A DNA stretch of 64,000 nt from Collinsella sp. (GCA_019425015.1 JAHYYJ010000002.1:211960-275959); one strand, 5' to 3'. Counted from the first letter of the stretch, positions 34,890 to 44,124 are shown. Numbers and translations: made by a program. Notes: generated by a model not told the origin, from the letters alone.

Positions 34890-35915
34890 CTACTCGCAGA
34901 GCAGCTTAGCGATCTGGACGGCGTTGGTTGCCGCGCCCTTACGGATTTGGTCGCCGCAGCACCAGAAGGTGATGCCACGCGCGGCCTCGGGGTTCGAGAT
35001 GTCGCGACGCACACGACCGACCCAGATCAGGTCCTGGTCGGACGTATCCATCGGCATGGGGAAGCGATCGTGCGCATCCTCGGCGCTCATGTCGTCAACC
35101 AGCTTGACGCCGGGAGCGGCAGCCAGCGCAGCACGAGCCTCCTCAACCGTGATGTCACGCTCGAACTCGAGCGTAATGCTCTCGGAGTGCGAGCGCAGCA
35201 CCGGCACGCGCACGCAGGTGCAATTCACGCGCAGCTCGGGCAGGTGCATGATCTTGCGGCCTTCGTTTTGCAACTTCATCTCTTCGGAAGTAAAGCCCTC
35301 CTCCTTGACGCCGCCAATCTGCGGAATCAGGTTGCTCGCCAGCTGGGCGGCAAAAGCGCGCGGCTCGGGAATCTCCTCGCCACGACCTAGGGCGGCCAGC
35401 TGGGCCTCAAGCTCGGCCATACCGGGAGCACCAGCGCCCGAAGCCGCCTGGTACGTCGAAACGATCATGCGCTTCACGCCGGCGAGCTGATGCAGCGGCC
35501 AGGTGGGAACCAAGCCGATGATGGTCGCGCAGTTGGGGTTGGCGATAAGGCCGTGATGCCACTTGATGTCGTCGGCGTTGATCTCGGGCACGACCAGCGG
35601 CACCTCGGGATCCAGACGGAAGGCGTGGCTGTTGTCGACCACGACGGCGCCGCGCTTGACGGCCTCGGGCAGCAGTTCCTTGGCGATATCGTCGCCGGCG
35701 GCGCCGAGCACGATGTCGCAGCCCTCAAAGGCCTCGGGGCAAGCCTCCTCAATCACAACCTGCTCGCCGCGGAACTCGACGGTCTTGCCCGCAGAGCGCG
35801 CGCTCGCTAGCAGCTTGAGCTTGCCGACCGGAAACTCCTGCTCGTTGAGGCACTCGAGCATCTGGGTGCCCACGGCTCCCGTCGCGCCCAAAATAGCAAC
35901 CGTGTACTGTTTCAT
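34890..35915 (-). CDS. asd: aspartate-semialdehyde dehydrogenase
   Basis: 341 residues. NADP motif ILGATGAVGTQMLECL at the N-terminus. The active-site cysteine lies in GLIANPNCATI (about 128), and TYQAASGAGAPGM plus the C-terminal catalytic histidine region RVPVLRSHSES are present. Converts aspartyl phosphate to aspartate semialdehyde for lysine, methionine and threonine. ATG 35915 (MKQYTVAILG) follows AAAGGGGGAAGC; the longer frame has no site. The aspartate kinase gene lies just upstream on the same strand. Confidence 0.95.
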   Translation of the reverse strand: MKQYTVAILGATGAVGTQMLECLNEQEFPVGKLKLLASARSAGKTVEFRGEQVVIEEACPEAFEGCDIVLGAAGDDIAKELLPEAVKRGAVVVDNSHAFRLDPEVPLVVPEINADDIKWHHGLIANPNCATIIGLVPTWPLHQLAGVKRMIVSTYQAASGAGAPGMAELEAQLAALGRGEEIPEPRAFAAQLASNLIPQIGGVKEEGFTSEEMKLQNEGRKIMHLPELRVNCTCVRVPVLRSHSESITLEFERDITVEEARAALAAAPGVKLVDDMSAEDAHDRFPMPMDTSDQDLIWVGRVRRDISNPEAARGITFWCCGDQIRKGAATNAVQIAKLLCE

Positions 35916-36045
35916 GCTTCCCCCTTTAAAGGCTGTGGCTTTTGCCCGCACGCCGAGCAGGCCGATTATTGTTGCCAGTGTATACAAGAACAGGGCGGGC
36001 ACGAAACCCGCCCCGTCGAAACGAAACCGAAACGAAACGCCCCAC

Positions 36046-36079
36046 GGTAGATTTTTGAGACATGACCCAAAAACCTACC
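36046..36079. repeat. GGGACATGTCCC-type palindrome, copy 1
   Basis: GGTAGATTTTTGAGACATGACCCAAAAACCTACC in two halves of 17; related to the copy at 49592-49622. It lies 10 bases downstream of the lysC stop (minus). A separate hairpin GGGCGGG/CCCGCCC is at about 35993-36015. Confidence 0.7.
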
Positions 36080-36088
36080 GAGCAGTCA

Positions 36089-37477
36089 CTACTTTTTGAG
36101 CGCGGCCAGAGCGGGATCAACCGGCGCGGAAGCCTCCAGGTCGGAGACCTTCACAATGCCATTTTCGTCGGAGAAGGCACGGTAAATGGTCCGAATCGCC
36201 AGGTCAAAGTCCTTCTCCTCGACACCGATAATGATGTTGATCTCGTCGCAGCTCTGCGAAATCATACGCACGCTCACGCCGGCCTGGCCGAGCATGCCAA
36301 ACAGATGGCCCGAGATACCTGCACGACCGCGCAGGTTGCGGCCGACGGTAGCGATGAGCGCCAAGCCCTCGACAACCTCGATCTCGAGCGGCTCGACCTC
36401 CTGCTGAATGTCGCCCACGAGCGAGTACAGCGAGTCGTGCACATCCTGCTCCTGCACCACGGCGCCAAAGCGGTCGACACCGGTGGGCATGTGCTCGACG
36501 GAAACGTCATAGCGCTCGAAGACCGAAAGCGCACGGCGCATAAAGCCAACGCGGGGCTTGGTGCGGTCGCGGGCCACGTTGATAGCGACAAAACCGCGCT
36601 TGCCGGTCACACCGGTAATGATGGGCTCTGCCTCGCCTTCATCAGCCGTCTCGCTAATGATGGTGCCGGGGTCCTGCGGCGCATTGGTGTTCTTGATGAC
36701 CAGCGGAATACCCGCCTCGCGCACGGGGAACACGGCCTCCTCGTGCAGGACACTTGCGCCCATGTACGAAAGCTCACGCAGCTCCTCGTAGGTAACGCGC
36801 GCAATGGGCTGAGCCTCGGGAACAATACGCGGATCGGCAGAATAGAAGCCCGAAACGTCGGTCCAGTTCTCGTACAGATCGGCGCCCAGGCACTTGGCCA
36901 GAATCGAGCCGGAAATATCGCCGCCGCCACGATCGAGCAGCTTAATCTGGCCCTCTCGCGTCGCGCCGTAGAAACCGGGCATAACAAAGCCGCCCTGCTG
37001 GCCGTACTCCTGCACCAGCTCGGCTGTGCGGTTCATGCTGAGCGTACCGTCATGATGGAACGCAACAACCGTCGCGGCATCCAGGAACGGCAGACCCAGG
37101 TACTCGGCCATCAGACGGGCGGTAAAGTACTCGCCGCGGCTCACGAGTTCCTCGGTAGAGTAGCCACCCGAGCGAGCGCGCTCGGCAAAGGCCGCAAACT
37201 CTTCGCGGATGGAATAGGTGAGCTCCAGCTCGTCAGCGATATCAAAATAGCGCTGCCCAATGTCCTCGAGCAGCTCCTCGCACGACACGTGGTACTTAAC
37301 GTGTGCGTTAACCAAGTAGAGCAGGTCGGTCACCTTGGTATCGCCCTTAAAGCGGCGACCGCAGGCAGAAACCACCACAAAACGGCGGGCCGGGTCGGCA
37401 TCGACAATGGCCTTGATCTTCTTAAAGTGTTCGGCGTCGGCGACCGACGAGCCGCCAAACTTGGCAATCTTAATCAT
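36089..37477 (-). CDS. lysC: aspartate kinase
   Basis: 462 residues. N-terminal KFGGSSVAD and the kinase segment FLDAATVVAF...GGGDISGSILAKCLGAD (ATP and aspartate site). Two ACT domains occupy about 310-460 and give feedback inhibition by lysine and/or threonine. First step of the aspartate family. Long-form, monofunctional class. Divergent from thrC: their starts are about 100 bases apart, so a shared promoter region controls both. Confidence 0.95.
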   Translation of the reverse strand: MIKIAKFGGSSVADAEHFKKIKAIVDADPARRFVVVSACGRRFKGDTKVTDLLYLVNAHVKYHVSCEELLEDIGQRYFDIADELELTYSIREEFAAFAERARSGGYSTEELVSRGEYFTARLMAEYLGLPFLDAATVVAFHHDGTLSMNRTAELVQEYGQQGGFVMPGFYGATREGQIKLLDRGGGDISGSILAKCLGADLYENWTDVSGFYSADPRIVPEAQPIARVTYEELRELSYMGASVLHEEAVFPVREAGIPLVIKNTNAPQDPGTIISETADEGEAEPIITGVTGKRGFVAINVARDRTKPRVGFMRRALSVFERYDVSVEHMPTGVDRFGAVVQEQDVHDSLYSLVGDIQQEVEPLEIEVVEGLALIATVGRNLRGRAGISGHLFGMLGQAGVSVRMISQSCDEINIIIGVEEKDFDLAIRTIYRAFSDENGIVKVSDLEASAPVDPALAALKK

Positions 37478-37580
37478 GGGCTTGAGGTTACCTTTCTAAA
37501 AGCCTCTGCAAACCTGTTTTGCGCGCTCTGATACCATGGTTTCACCGATTGGGACCAAGGCATCCGAGGAGCAGTGTTAT

Positions 37581-39098
37581 ATGGGAACTTATCATAGTAC
37601 ACGAGGACGCACTTTATCGTGCTCAAGTAAGGTGGCAATCCGTACCGGCATCGCTCCCGACGGGGGTTTGTTTGTCTCGGACGAGCTGGGCACCCAGCAG
37701 GTCGATATCAGCTCGCTTGCTGATAAATCGTACTTTGAAATCGCTCAAAATGTGTTGGGAATGTTACTGAACGATTACACGGACGAAGAAATTTCGGCGT
37801 GTGTCGACGAGGCATACCGCGGCACGTTCGTGAGCGAAGAGGTTACGCCGCTCGTCAAACTCGACGCCGCACCGGGCGCCGACGCCCCGCAAACCTATGT
37901 GATGGAGCTCTTTGGCGGCCCCACAAGCGCCTTCAAGGACGTCGCCCTGCAGATGCTCCCCCGTCTGATGGCCCGCACCTCCGCCCAGGACGGCGGCGCC
38001 GAGCGCATCATGATCGTCACCGCCACGTCGGGCGACACGGGCAAGGCAGCACTCGCCGGCTTTGCGGACGCCCCGGGCACGGGCATCACCGTCTTTTATC
38101 CCGAAGGCAAGGTCAGCCGCGTGCAGAATCTGCAGATGTCCACGCAGGAGGGCGATAACGTCGCCGTCTGCGGCATCCGCGGCAACTTCGACGATGCCCA
38201 GAGTGCCGTCAAGCGCATCTTTGCCGATAAGGAGCTTGCCGAGCGCCTGGAGGCCGCTGGCACGGTGCTTTCGAGTGCCAACTCCATCAACGTCGGCCGC
38301 CTGGTGCCGCAGGTTGTCTACTACTTTGCCGCCTATGCGCAGCTGCTGCGCGCCGGCGCCATTGTGGCCGGCGACGCCGTGGAGTTCTGCGTACCGACCG
38401 GCAACTTTGGCGACATCCTGGCCGGCTACTATGCCAAGCGCATGGGTCTGCCCGTCGCCAAACTCGTCGTGGCCAGCGACAAGAACAACGTGCTCGCCGA
38501 CTTCCTGACCACCGGCGTCTACGACCGCAACCGTCCGTTCTTCACGACCATCTCGCCGTCGATGGACATCCTCATCAGCTCTAACCTGGAGCGCATGCTG
38601 TACTTCCTGTCCGATGGCGACTGCGAGCTTGTTGCCGGCCTTATGGAGCAGCTGGCACAGACTGGTCGCTACGAGGTTCCCGCCGACCTGCTGGCAAAGA
38701 TTCAGAGCGTCTTTGGCTGCGGTTGGGCCAGCGAGGACGAGGTCCGCGCTGCCATCAAGAGCTGCTGGGACGCAAACGGCTACGTGATTGACCCGCACAC
38801 CGCCTGCGGCTATCACGTCTTTGAGCAGGTCGCCCCCGCCGAGGGCGCTAAGGCCCGCGTGTTGCTTTCGACCGCCAGCCCCTACAAGTTCCCGCGCGCC
38901 TGCTGCGACGCCCTGGGGCTCGACGTTCCCGAGGACGATTTTGAGGCTATGCGTGTGCTCGAGCAGGCCACCAACACGGTCGCCCCGGCCCAGCTCGCCG
39001 AACTCGAGTCCAAACCCGTCCGCTTCGAAGACGTCTGCGACGTCGATGAGATGGCCAGCTACGTCGAGTCCGCAGCAAAAAAGATGGCTACCAACTAA
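37581..39098 (+). CDS. thrC: threonine synthase
   Basis: 505 residues. PLP lysine in FGGPTSAFKDVALQMLP (about 115), PLP-phosphate loop in TATSGDTGKAALAGF, and later VPTGNFGDILAGYYAKRMGLP. Makes threonine from phosphohomoserine. The N-terminal segment GTYHSTRGRTL is the family signature for long-form ThrC. ATG 37581 preferred; GAGGAGCA lies 9 bases upstream. Confidence 0.95.
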   Translation: MGTYHSTRGRTLSCSSKVAIRTGIAPDGGLFVSDELGTQQVDISSLADKSYFEIAQNVLGMLLNDYTDEEISACVDEAYRGTFVSEEVTPLVKLDAAPGADAPQTYVMELFGGPTSAFKDVALQMLPRLMARTSAQDGGAERIMIVTATSGDTGKAALAGFADAPGTGITVFYPEGKVSRVQNLQMSTQEGDNVAVCGIRGNFDDAQSAVKRIFADKELAERLEAAGTVLSSANSINVGRLVPQVVYYFAAYAQLLRAGAIVAGDAVEFCVPTGNFGDILAGYYAKRMGLPVAKLVVASDKNNVLADFLTTGVYDRNRPFFTTISPSMDILISSNLERMLYFLSDGDCELVAGLMEQLAQTGRYEVPADLLAKIQSVFGCGWASEDEVRAAIKSCWDANGYVIDPHTACGYHVFEQVAPAEGAKARVLLSTASPYKFPRACCDALGLDVPEDDFEAMRVLEQATNTVAPAQLAELESKPVRFEDVCDVDEMASYVESAAKKMATN

Positions 39099-39110
39099 AC
39101 CCCTCATTAA

Positions 39111-39140
39111 GCGCCGGCGAAAGCCGGCGCACCTTCTTTC
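39111..39140 (+). terminator. terminator of thrC
   Basis: GCGCCGGC-gaaa-GCCGGCGC followed by ACCTTCTTTC. Confidence 0.75.
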
Positions 39141-39176
39141 ATCAGATAACCCCCGGGATGATGACGAACGCGCACA

Positions 39177-39288
39177 GCGTGCCTGGCTGTTTAGTTCGTC
39201 GCGAGTTCCGCACGCAAAGGAAAGCACTTAATGTGCTTTCCGTCTTGCGCAGGACTGCCCGAGCAGCGAACTAAACAGGCAGACCGCC
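39177..39288 (+). other. nested hairpin F between thrC and thrB
   Basis: Outer stem CTGTTTAGTTCG pairs with CGAACTAAACAG. The tip is GGAAAGCAC-ttaat-GTGCTTTCC. Side segments GAGTTCCGCACGCAA and CTTGCGCAGGACTGCCCGAG recall the TTCCGCAG/CGAGGAC motif of hairpins A-E read in the opposite orientation, but are diverged. It lies in the thrB leader. Confidence 0.55.
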
Positions 39289-39300
39289 CAGGAGATTCCC

Positions 39301-40182
39301 ATGATCAAGATCACCGTCCCCGCCACCAGCGCAAACCTAGGCATCGGCTACGACACCCTCGGCATGGCCGTCAGCCTCTACTCGCACTTCACCTTTGAGC
39401 GCGCCGACAAGCTCACCATCACGGGTTGCCCCGAGGAGTTCCAAAACGAGAACAACCTAGTCTACGTGAGCTTTGTGGATGCGCTGGCCGCATGGGGCGA
39501 GCCGGCTTTTCCCGTTGCCATCGACATTCAGACCGATGTACCCGTCGCCCGCGGCCTGGGTTCCAGCTCCACCTGCGTCGTCGCGGGCATCATGGCAGCC
39601 GCCGCGCTGACGGGCCACACCGTCGACCGCGCCGAGCTCGTCCGCATCGCCACCGAGGTCGAGGGCCATCCCGACAACGTCGCCCCCGCTATCCTGGGCG
39701 GCGCCGTCTGTTCCTTTACGCCGACCGATTCGCTCCCCCAGTGCCTGCGCTACGAGGTGAGCGATCGCCTGCGTTTTATTACCGTGATTCCGCCCTACGA
39801 GGTACACACGAGTGAGGCGCGCAAGGTCGTGCCGCAGGAGATTCCACTCTCCACCGCCGTATGGCAAATGGGCCGCATCGCCGGCATGACGCGCGGCCTG
39901 GAGACCGGCGACCTGGATCTGATTGCCGCCGCCAATGACGACCGCATCCAAGAGCCGTATCGCCGTCGCCTGATTCCCGACTACAACGCCGTGCGCGACA
40001 CCTGCCTTAACGGCGGCGCCAAGACCATCTGGATCAGTGGCTCCGGCTCGACCCTCATGGCCGTGACTGACGACACCATCGTGGCAAAGTTCTTGCAGGT
40101 TAAGCTGCGCGAGCAGTTCCCCAAGTGTGATACGCATATTCTGACGTGCGACACGGAAGGCGCTCAAATCGAGTACCTGTAG
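39301..40182 (+). CDS. thrB: homoserine kinase
   Basis: 293 residues, GHMP kinase family. N-terminal VPATSANLGIGYDTLGMA, ATP loop PVARGLGSSSTCVVAGIMAA (about 82-100) and the C-terminal GGAKTIWISGSGSTLMAV. Phosphorylates homoserine, giving the substrate of ThrC encoded upstream. Ribosome site CAGGAGA. Its stop codon is inside giant hairpin C. Confidence 0.95.
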   Translation: MIKITVPATSANLGIGYDTLGMAVSLYSHFTFERADKLTITGCPEEFQNENNLVYVSFVDALAAWGEPAFPVAIDIQTDVPVARGLGSSSTCVVAGIMAAAALTGHTVDRAELVRIATEVEGHPDNVAPAILGGAVCSFTPTDSLPQCLRYEVSDRLRFITVIPPYEVHTSEARKVVPQEIPLSTAVWQMGRIAGMTRGLETGDLDLIAAANDDRIQEPYRRRLIPDYNAVRDTCLNGGAKTIWISGSGSTLMAVTDDTIVAKFLQVKLREQFPKCDTHILTCDTEGAQIEYL

Positions 40183-40362
40183 ACATCCTCCTCATATACC
40201 TGTCCGGGACGGTCGGGATGTTCCCTCAAAATCGTCCTCGCGCATGAAGGCCCCTTGTCCTGCTCCTACGGAGCGACGGACAAGGGGCCTTCGCGCTGCG
40301 GAATGATTTTGAGGGAACATCCCGACCGTCCCTGCGCCTACCTTGCTGAGGATGTCTACAGG
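40176..40362 (+). other. giant nested 3' hairpin C, containing the thrB stop codon
   Basis: Outermost stem CCTGTAGACATCCTC (40176-40190, includes the thrB TAG) pairs perfectly with 40348-40362. Second stem GGGACGGTCGGGATGTTCCC continues to TCAAAATC and pairs with its inverse (28 bp). Inner motif GTCCTCGCGCATG on the 5' side, CGCTGCGGAAT on the 3' side; tip AAGGCCCCTTGTCC with its inverse. Confidence 0.88.
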
Positions 40363-40440
40363 GACCCACGCTTTGAAGGGGCGCCGGGCTGATAGTTTGA
40401 CTTTTTATTGGTAGGGGCTCTTGCTAGACTGAAGCACTTA

Positions 40441-41031
40441 TTAGAGGCACGCCTCGGCAATGCGGCGCTTGAGCTCGTCGATGCCCACACCGGTTTGGGA
40501 GCTTGTGATGATTACGTTTTCGGCCGGGACGTTGAGCTGCTTTTTGATGGCTGCTGCCTGGCGGGCCTGCTGGGTGCGGCTGAGCTTGTCGGCCTTGGTG
40601 AGGCAGACGATAAAGTTGAACTCGTTGCCCTGCAGATAGTCGATCATGTCGTGATCGAGCTTGCTGGGGTCGTGACGAATATCCACCAGCGAGACGACCA
40701 AGTTAAAGCTGCGCTCGGAGTCAAAGAAGTCGCCGATGAGCTCGGCCCAACGGTCGCGCTCGGCCTTGGAACGGCGGGCGAAACCGTAACCCGGCAGGTC
40801 GACAAAGTGCACGTCGTCGGCCTCAAAGAAGTTGATGTTGCTCGTCTTGCCCGGCGTGCTGGAAACCTTGACCAGGTTCTTGCGGCCAAAGAGCTTGTTC
40901 ATAATCGACGACTTGCCCACGTTGGAGCGGCCGACAAAGCTCACCTCGGGGCAGGTGGACTCGGGAATCTGCGAAACCTTGCCGTAGCTGGCGACGAACT
41001 TGGCAAGCTGGTAGTTAATGGAATCGGCCAT
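40441..41031 (-). CDS. engB: ribosome biogenesis GTP-binding protein
   Basis: 196 residues, YihA/YsxC/EngB family. G1 GRSNVGKSSIMN, G3 FVDLPGYGFA, G4 CLTKADKL and G5-like ITSSQTG are visible. It assists late assembly of the large ribosomal subunit. ATG 41031 follows AAGGAGTG. The nucleosidase gene lies upstream on the same strand, 38 bases away. Confidence 0.95.
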   Translation of the reverse strand: MADSINYQLAKFVASYGKVSQIPESTCPEVSFVGRSNVGKSSIMNKLFGRKNLVKVSSTPGKTSNINFFEADDVHFVDLPGYGFARRSKAERDRWAELIGDFFDSERSFNLVVSLVDIRHDPSKLDHDMIDYLQGNEFNFIVCLTKADKLSRTQQARQAAAIKKQLNVPAENVIITSSQTGVGIDELKRRIAEACL

Positions 41032-41069
41032 GGACACTCCTTGGTCGTAGGTTCTTACAAACAGACGCG

Positions 41070-41810
41070 CTATTGCGCAGCGGCAATGCGGCGGACGATA
41101 TCGAGCGTGATGTCACTTGCGACACGCGCGTACTCGAACAGATCGAACTCGCGCTCGCAAATTGCATCGTACGCCTCGTCACAATTATCGCTGATAGCGC
41201 GCAACACCAGGCAATCGACACCATTTTTGGTTGCGACATGGGCAATTGCCGCGCCCTCCATGCCGACACAATCGGCATGCGTCGCCTCGATAGCGTCGTT
41301 GCGCATGACGGCGCCCGTCACAAAGCGGTTACCCGTGGCAATCGTGCCGACCAGGAACTGCTTGGTGCCCTCGTTCGAAGCGACTGCATTTGTCGAAGCG
41401 TCAACAAACCCACGCTCAGCAAGCACATCGGCGGCAATATCGACCAGCGCAGGCGTCGAGCCAAACTCCTCGAGCCCCGGTGCGGACTCGGCGATAAGCG
41501 CGGTATCGGTATCCAAATAGCGCAGGCGTTTACCAATGACCACGTCGTCGATATGGAGCTTGGGGTTCAAACCGCCCGCAATGCCCGAAAACACAACAGC
41601 CTGCGGAGCATACTTGCTAATGAGGTGCTGTGTTGCAGCGGCGGCGTTCACCGTGCCCATGCCCGCCGTTGTGGCGACAACTGTCAGGCCGTCGAGCTCG
41701 CCGCTTACAACGGTCAAGCCTGCCTCCCGTGCCTCGCAAACGTCGCTCAGCTCTTCCTTAATCTGCATGATCTCTTTTTCGAGCGCACCGATAATCGCGA
41801 TGGTAGCCAT
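41070..41810 (-). CDS. mtnN: 5'-methylthioadenosine/S-adenosylhomocysteine nucleosidase
   Basis: 246 residues. N-terminal IAIIGALEKEI with the catalytic-acid glutamate, VVFSGIAGGLNPKLHIDDVVIG and VGMEGAAIAHVA are PNP/UDP-family MTAN signatures; the catalytic Asp is in LVLRAISDNCDE. It hydrolyses MTA and SAH, recycling adenine and methylthioribose. ATG 41810 chosen; the TTG four codons earlier is less likely. Confidence 0.93.
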   Translation of the reverse strand: MATIAIIGALEKEIMQIKEELSDVCEAREAGLTVVSGELDGLTVVATTAGMGTVNAAAATQHLISKYAPQAVVFSGIAGGLNPKLHIDDVVIGKRLRYLDTDTALIAESAPGLEEFGSTPALVDIAADVLAERGFVDASTNAVASNEGTKQFLVGTIATGNRFVTGAVMRNDAIEATHADCVGMEGAAIAHVATKNGVDCLVLRAISDNCDEAYDAICEREFDLFEYARVASDITLDIVRRIAAAQ

Positions 41811-41888
41811 ACCATTCCCCAAACCTATACGAAATTCTCAACCACGGTATGGTACCAGCATTTTGTTTGACCTCGCCAAACGAACACG

Positions 41889-42060
41889 CTAAGCCAGCGC
41901 AGCTCGCATATCAAACAGAGCCTTTGCAATCGCAGCCGTAACCTCGCTCGAGCGGTCGCTCCATGGCATCGATGTCATGACGCTCATGACATAGGTACGG
42001 CCATCGATGTCGATAGCAGGCATTTCTTTCCAAAGATATTCAGTCGCGTTTGAGGTGTCT
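41889..42060 (-). pseudogene. possible remnant of a serine hydrolase C-terminus
   Basis: A 40-50 residue stretch (IDIDGRTYVMSVMTSMPWS, then EVTAAIAKALFDMRAAL) looks protein-like, and resembles the end of beta-lactamase-like hydrolases. Upstream the frame runs into a palindromic repeat (42127-42194) and has no ribosome site. Probably a decayed fragment; low certainty. Confidence 0.3.
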
Positions 42061-42126
42061 CTAAACAATAAACAGGCGTTTCTATGCAAAAGCACCGATT
42101 CCGTTGCGCATCTTTGCCCAAAACGC

Positions 42127-42194
42127 AGTTGCGGTGAAATAGTTCCTGTTTGGGCGGCATAAGCCGAAAAACAAGAACTATTCCACCGCAACTT
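42127..42194. repeat. TTGCGGTGATATAGTTCC palindromic repeat, copy 2
   Basis: AGTTGCGGTGAAATAGTTCC ... GAACTATTCCACCGCAACT. Differs from copy 1 (20805) at a few stem positions. Confidence 0.8.
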
Positions 42195-42230
42195 GACGGG
42201 GCTCCTTAGCAATCAACTAGGTGCCCGGGG

Positions 42231-42263
42231 GCACTCATTTAAGTCTGTCCCCAATGAGTGCCG
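42231..42263. repeat. CACTCATT-AAGTCTGTCCCC-AATGAGTG repeat, copy 1
   Basis: GGCACTCATT-(taagtctgtcccc)-AATGAGTGCC, directly adjoining the pflA stop codon. A relative is at 56303-56329. Confidence 0.75.
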
Positions 42264-43082
42264 CTAGCCGATGGCGTTTTTGAGTTCGGCACGGCGCTTT
42301 TTCATGCCGGCCATAACGGCATTGCGCAGCTCGGGCATGCGCACGGTATCCATCTGAGGTACGCCCTCCAGCTTATAGGGAATGCCCAGTTGCTCGTACT
42401 TGACGACACCCATCGTGTGATACGGCAGCATTTCCAGACCCACCACGTTGTGCCATGGAGCGATGAGGCGACCGAGCTTCTCGCACTCCTCCACCGTGTC
42501 GGTAATGCCCGGCACCACCACGTGGCGGATAACGACTTTAATCTTGCGACGCGCGAGTTCATCACCAAACGCCAGAATGCGTGCGGGGTCGCAACCGGTC
42601 AGCTTTTTATGCTCGACGGGATCGGCATGTTTAATATCGAGCAGCACCATGTCGGTCTCGTTGAGCACAGCATCGAACTTCTCGGGATGGTTGGGGTCAA
42701 ACGCATATCCGCAGCTGTCAAGGCAGGTATGCACGCGGCCATCGGGGTTGTTGTGCATTGCACAGAACAGGTCGGCCAAAAACTCGGGCTGCAGGAGCGG
42801 CTCGCCGCCGGACACCGTAATACCACCACTGCGGTAAAACTCATGGTTACTCTGGAACTCGTCCATCAGGTGCTCGACGGTCACCATGGTGCCGCCGTTA
42901 ACCGACCAGGTATCGGGGTTGTGGCAATACGCACAACGCATGGGGCAGCCCTGAACAAACACCACAAAGCGGATGCCGGGTCCGTCGACCGTTCCCATCG
43001 TTTCAATCGAATGTACGCGGCCCAGGGTAAACGCAGAGTCCTCGGGACGAGCATCCACACCCTCAAGCGTCATCTCAGCCAT
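42264..43082 (-). CDS. pflA: pyruvate formate-lyase activating enzyme
   Basis: 272 residues. Radical SAM motif CPMRCAYC (C-x3-C-x2-C) with CHNPDTW, SGGEPLLQPEF and DIKHADPVEHKKLTG, all PflA marks. It generates the glycyl radical on PFL; here the acceptor glycine would be on the separate 83-residue subunit. On the same strand as the PFL genes, but separated by degV and long hairpins. Gene starts at 43082. Confidence 0.95.
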   Translation of the reverse strand: MAEMTLEGVDARPEDSAFTLGRVHSIETMGTVDGPGIRFVVFVQGCPMRCAYCHNPDTWSVNGGTMVTVEHLMDEFQSNHEFYRSGGITVSGGEPLLQPEFLADLFCAMHNNPDGRVHTCLDSCGYAFDPNHPEKFDAVLNETDMVLLDIKHADPVEHKKLTGCDPARILAFGDELARRKIKVVIRHVVVPGITDTVEECEKLGRLIAPWHNVVGLEMLPYHTMGVVKYEQLGIPYKLEGVPQMDTVRMPELRNAVMAGMKKRRAELKNAIG

Positions 43083-43269
43083 TCCCGCAACCTTGCCTCT
43101 CTTTGGTTATTGCCAATTAAAATGCCAGAGCCATTCTAGCCCATACGCATGATGGTGAAACGGTTTGGCGGCCAATTGGGTTGTCCTATTTGGCCCCACG
43201 CAAGAGCGGCGGAAAGGTTATCGCAACCCGCCCGCCGCCGAGGCAATAGATATCGATAGACGCCAGGCC

Positions 43270-44124
43270 TTACGCCTTAAGCGTAAGCACCGCACCAAAG
43301 GCAGTCGGGCCGCAATGGCTCGAGATGACGCCGCCGACCTGAGTCCAGGTGACGTCCTTAAAGCCCAGGTCGTGCGCATAGACTTCCATGTCGTCGCGCA
43401 GCTCCTCGGAAAGGCCTACCGAATACGCCAGGCCAATGTGCGAGTAATCAATATCGCCCTTGGAAACCATGTGATCAATAAAGGCACGGGCGCACTTGAG
43501 CATAGAGCCGCGGAACTTCTTAGTCGCCACGAACTTGCCGCCCGTCACCTCAATGCAGGGCTTAATCTTGAGCAGATGGGCACCGAGGAATGCGACGTTG
43601 GACAAGCGACCGCCTGCCTTAAGGAAGGCAAGATCGGTAGGAACAAAGCCCAGCAGCACGCGGTCCATGACGGAATTGGTGAATGCGAATATCTCGTCGA
43701 CGGTGGCATCGGGGTGAGCCTCGATATATTTGGCGGTCTCGACGGCAATAAGCGACTGGCCCACCGAGACAAAGCGCGTATCCATGGAGAAGACGTAATC
43801 GCGGCCCTTTGCCGCAATCTTCGACGACTGATGCGAGCAGGTCGTAACCTCGGAATACGCAAGGTGCAAAATGGTCGCGTCGGGCTGCTCAGCATGAATG
43901 CGATCATACACGCGAGAAAAATCTGCCGGCGCGCAGCCGCTCGTCTTGGGCATGACGCCAAACTCGTTGCAGCGCGAATAAATCTCGAGCGGATCGATGG
44001 AACCGTCATCGACGGTCTCGTCACCAATCGTGACATGCATGGGCACGCGCACGATGCCATAGCGCTCGCAGAGCTCCGGCGTCACATCCGACCCAGACTC
44101 AACCACGATTACGTACTTGCCCAT
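43270..44124 (-). CDS. DegV family fatty-acid-binding protein
   Basis: 285 residues. N-terminal VIVVESGSDVTPELCERYGIVRVPM, then GCAPADFSRVYDRI and the typical GFVPTDLAFLKAGGRLSN segment. DegV/FakB proteins bind fatty acids and can present them to a FakA kinase, which is not in this window. Start ATG 44124 (MGKYVIV) or 44130; the upstream frame is not credible. Confidence 0.9.
   Translation of the reverse strand: MGKYVIVVESGSDVTPELCERYGIVRVPMHVTIGDETVDDGSIDPLEIYSRCNEFGVMPKTSGCAPADFSRVYDRIHAEQPDATILHLAYSEVTTCSHQSSKIAAKGRDYVFSMDTRFVSVGQSLIAVETAKYIEAHPDATVDEIFAFTNSVMDRVLLGFVPTDLAFLKAGGRLSNVAFLGAHLLKIKPCIEVTGGKFVATKKFRGSMLKCARAFIDHMVSKGDIDYSHIGLAYSVGLSEELRDDMEVYAHDLGFKDVTWTQVGGVISSHCGPTAFGAVLTLKA

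Noticed and set aside
37764..39227. 487-residue minus-strand frame over thrC
   Set aside because: Antisense shadow of threonine synthase.
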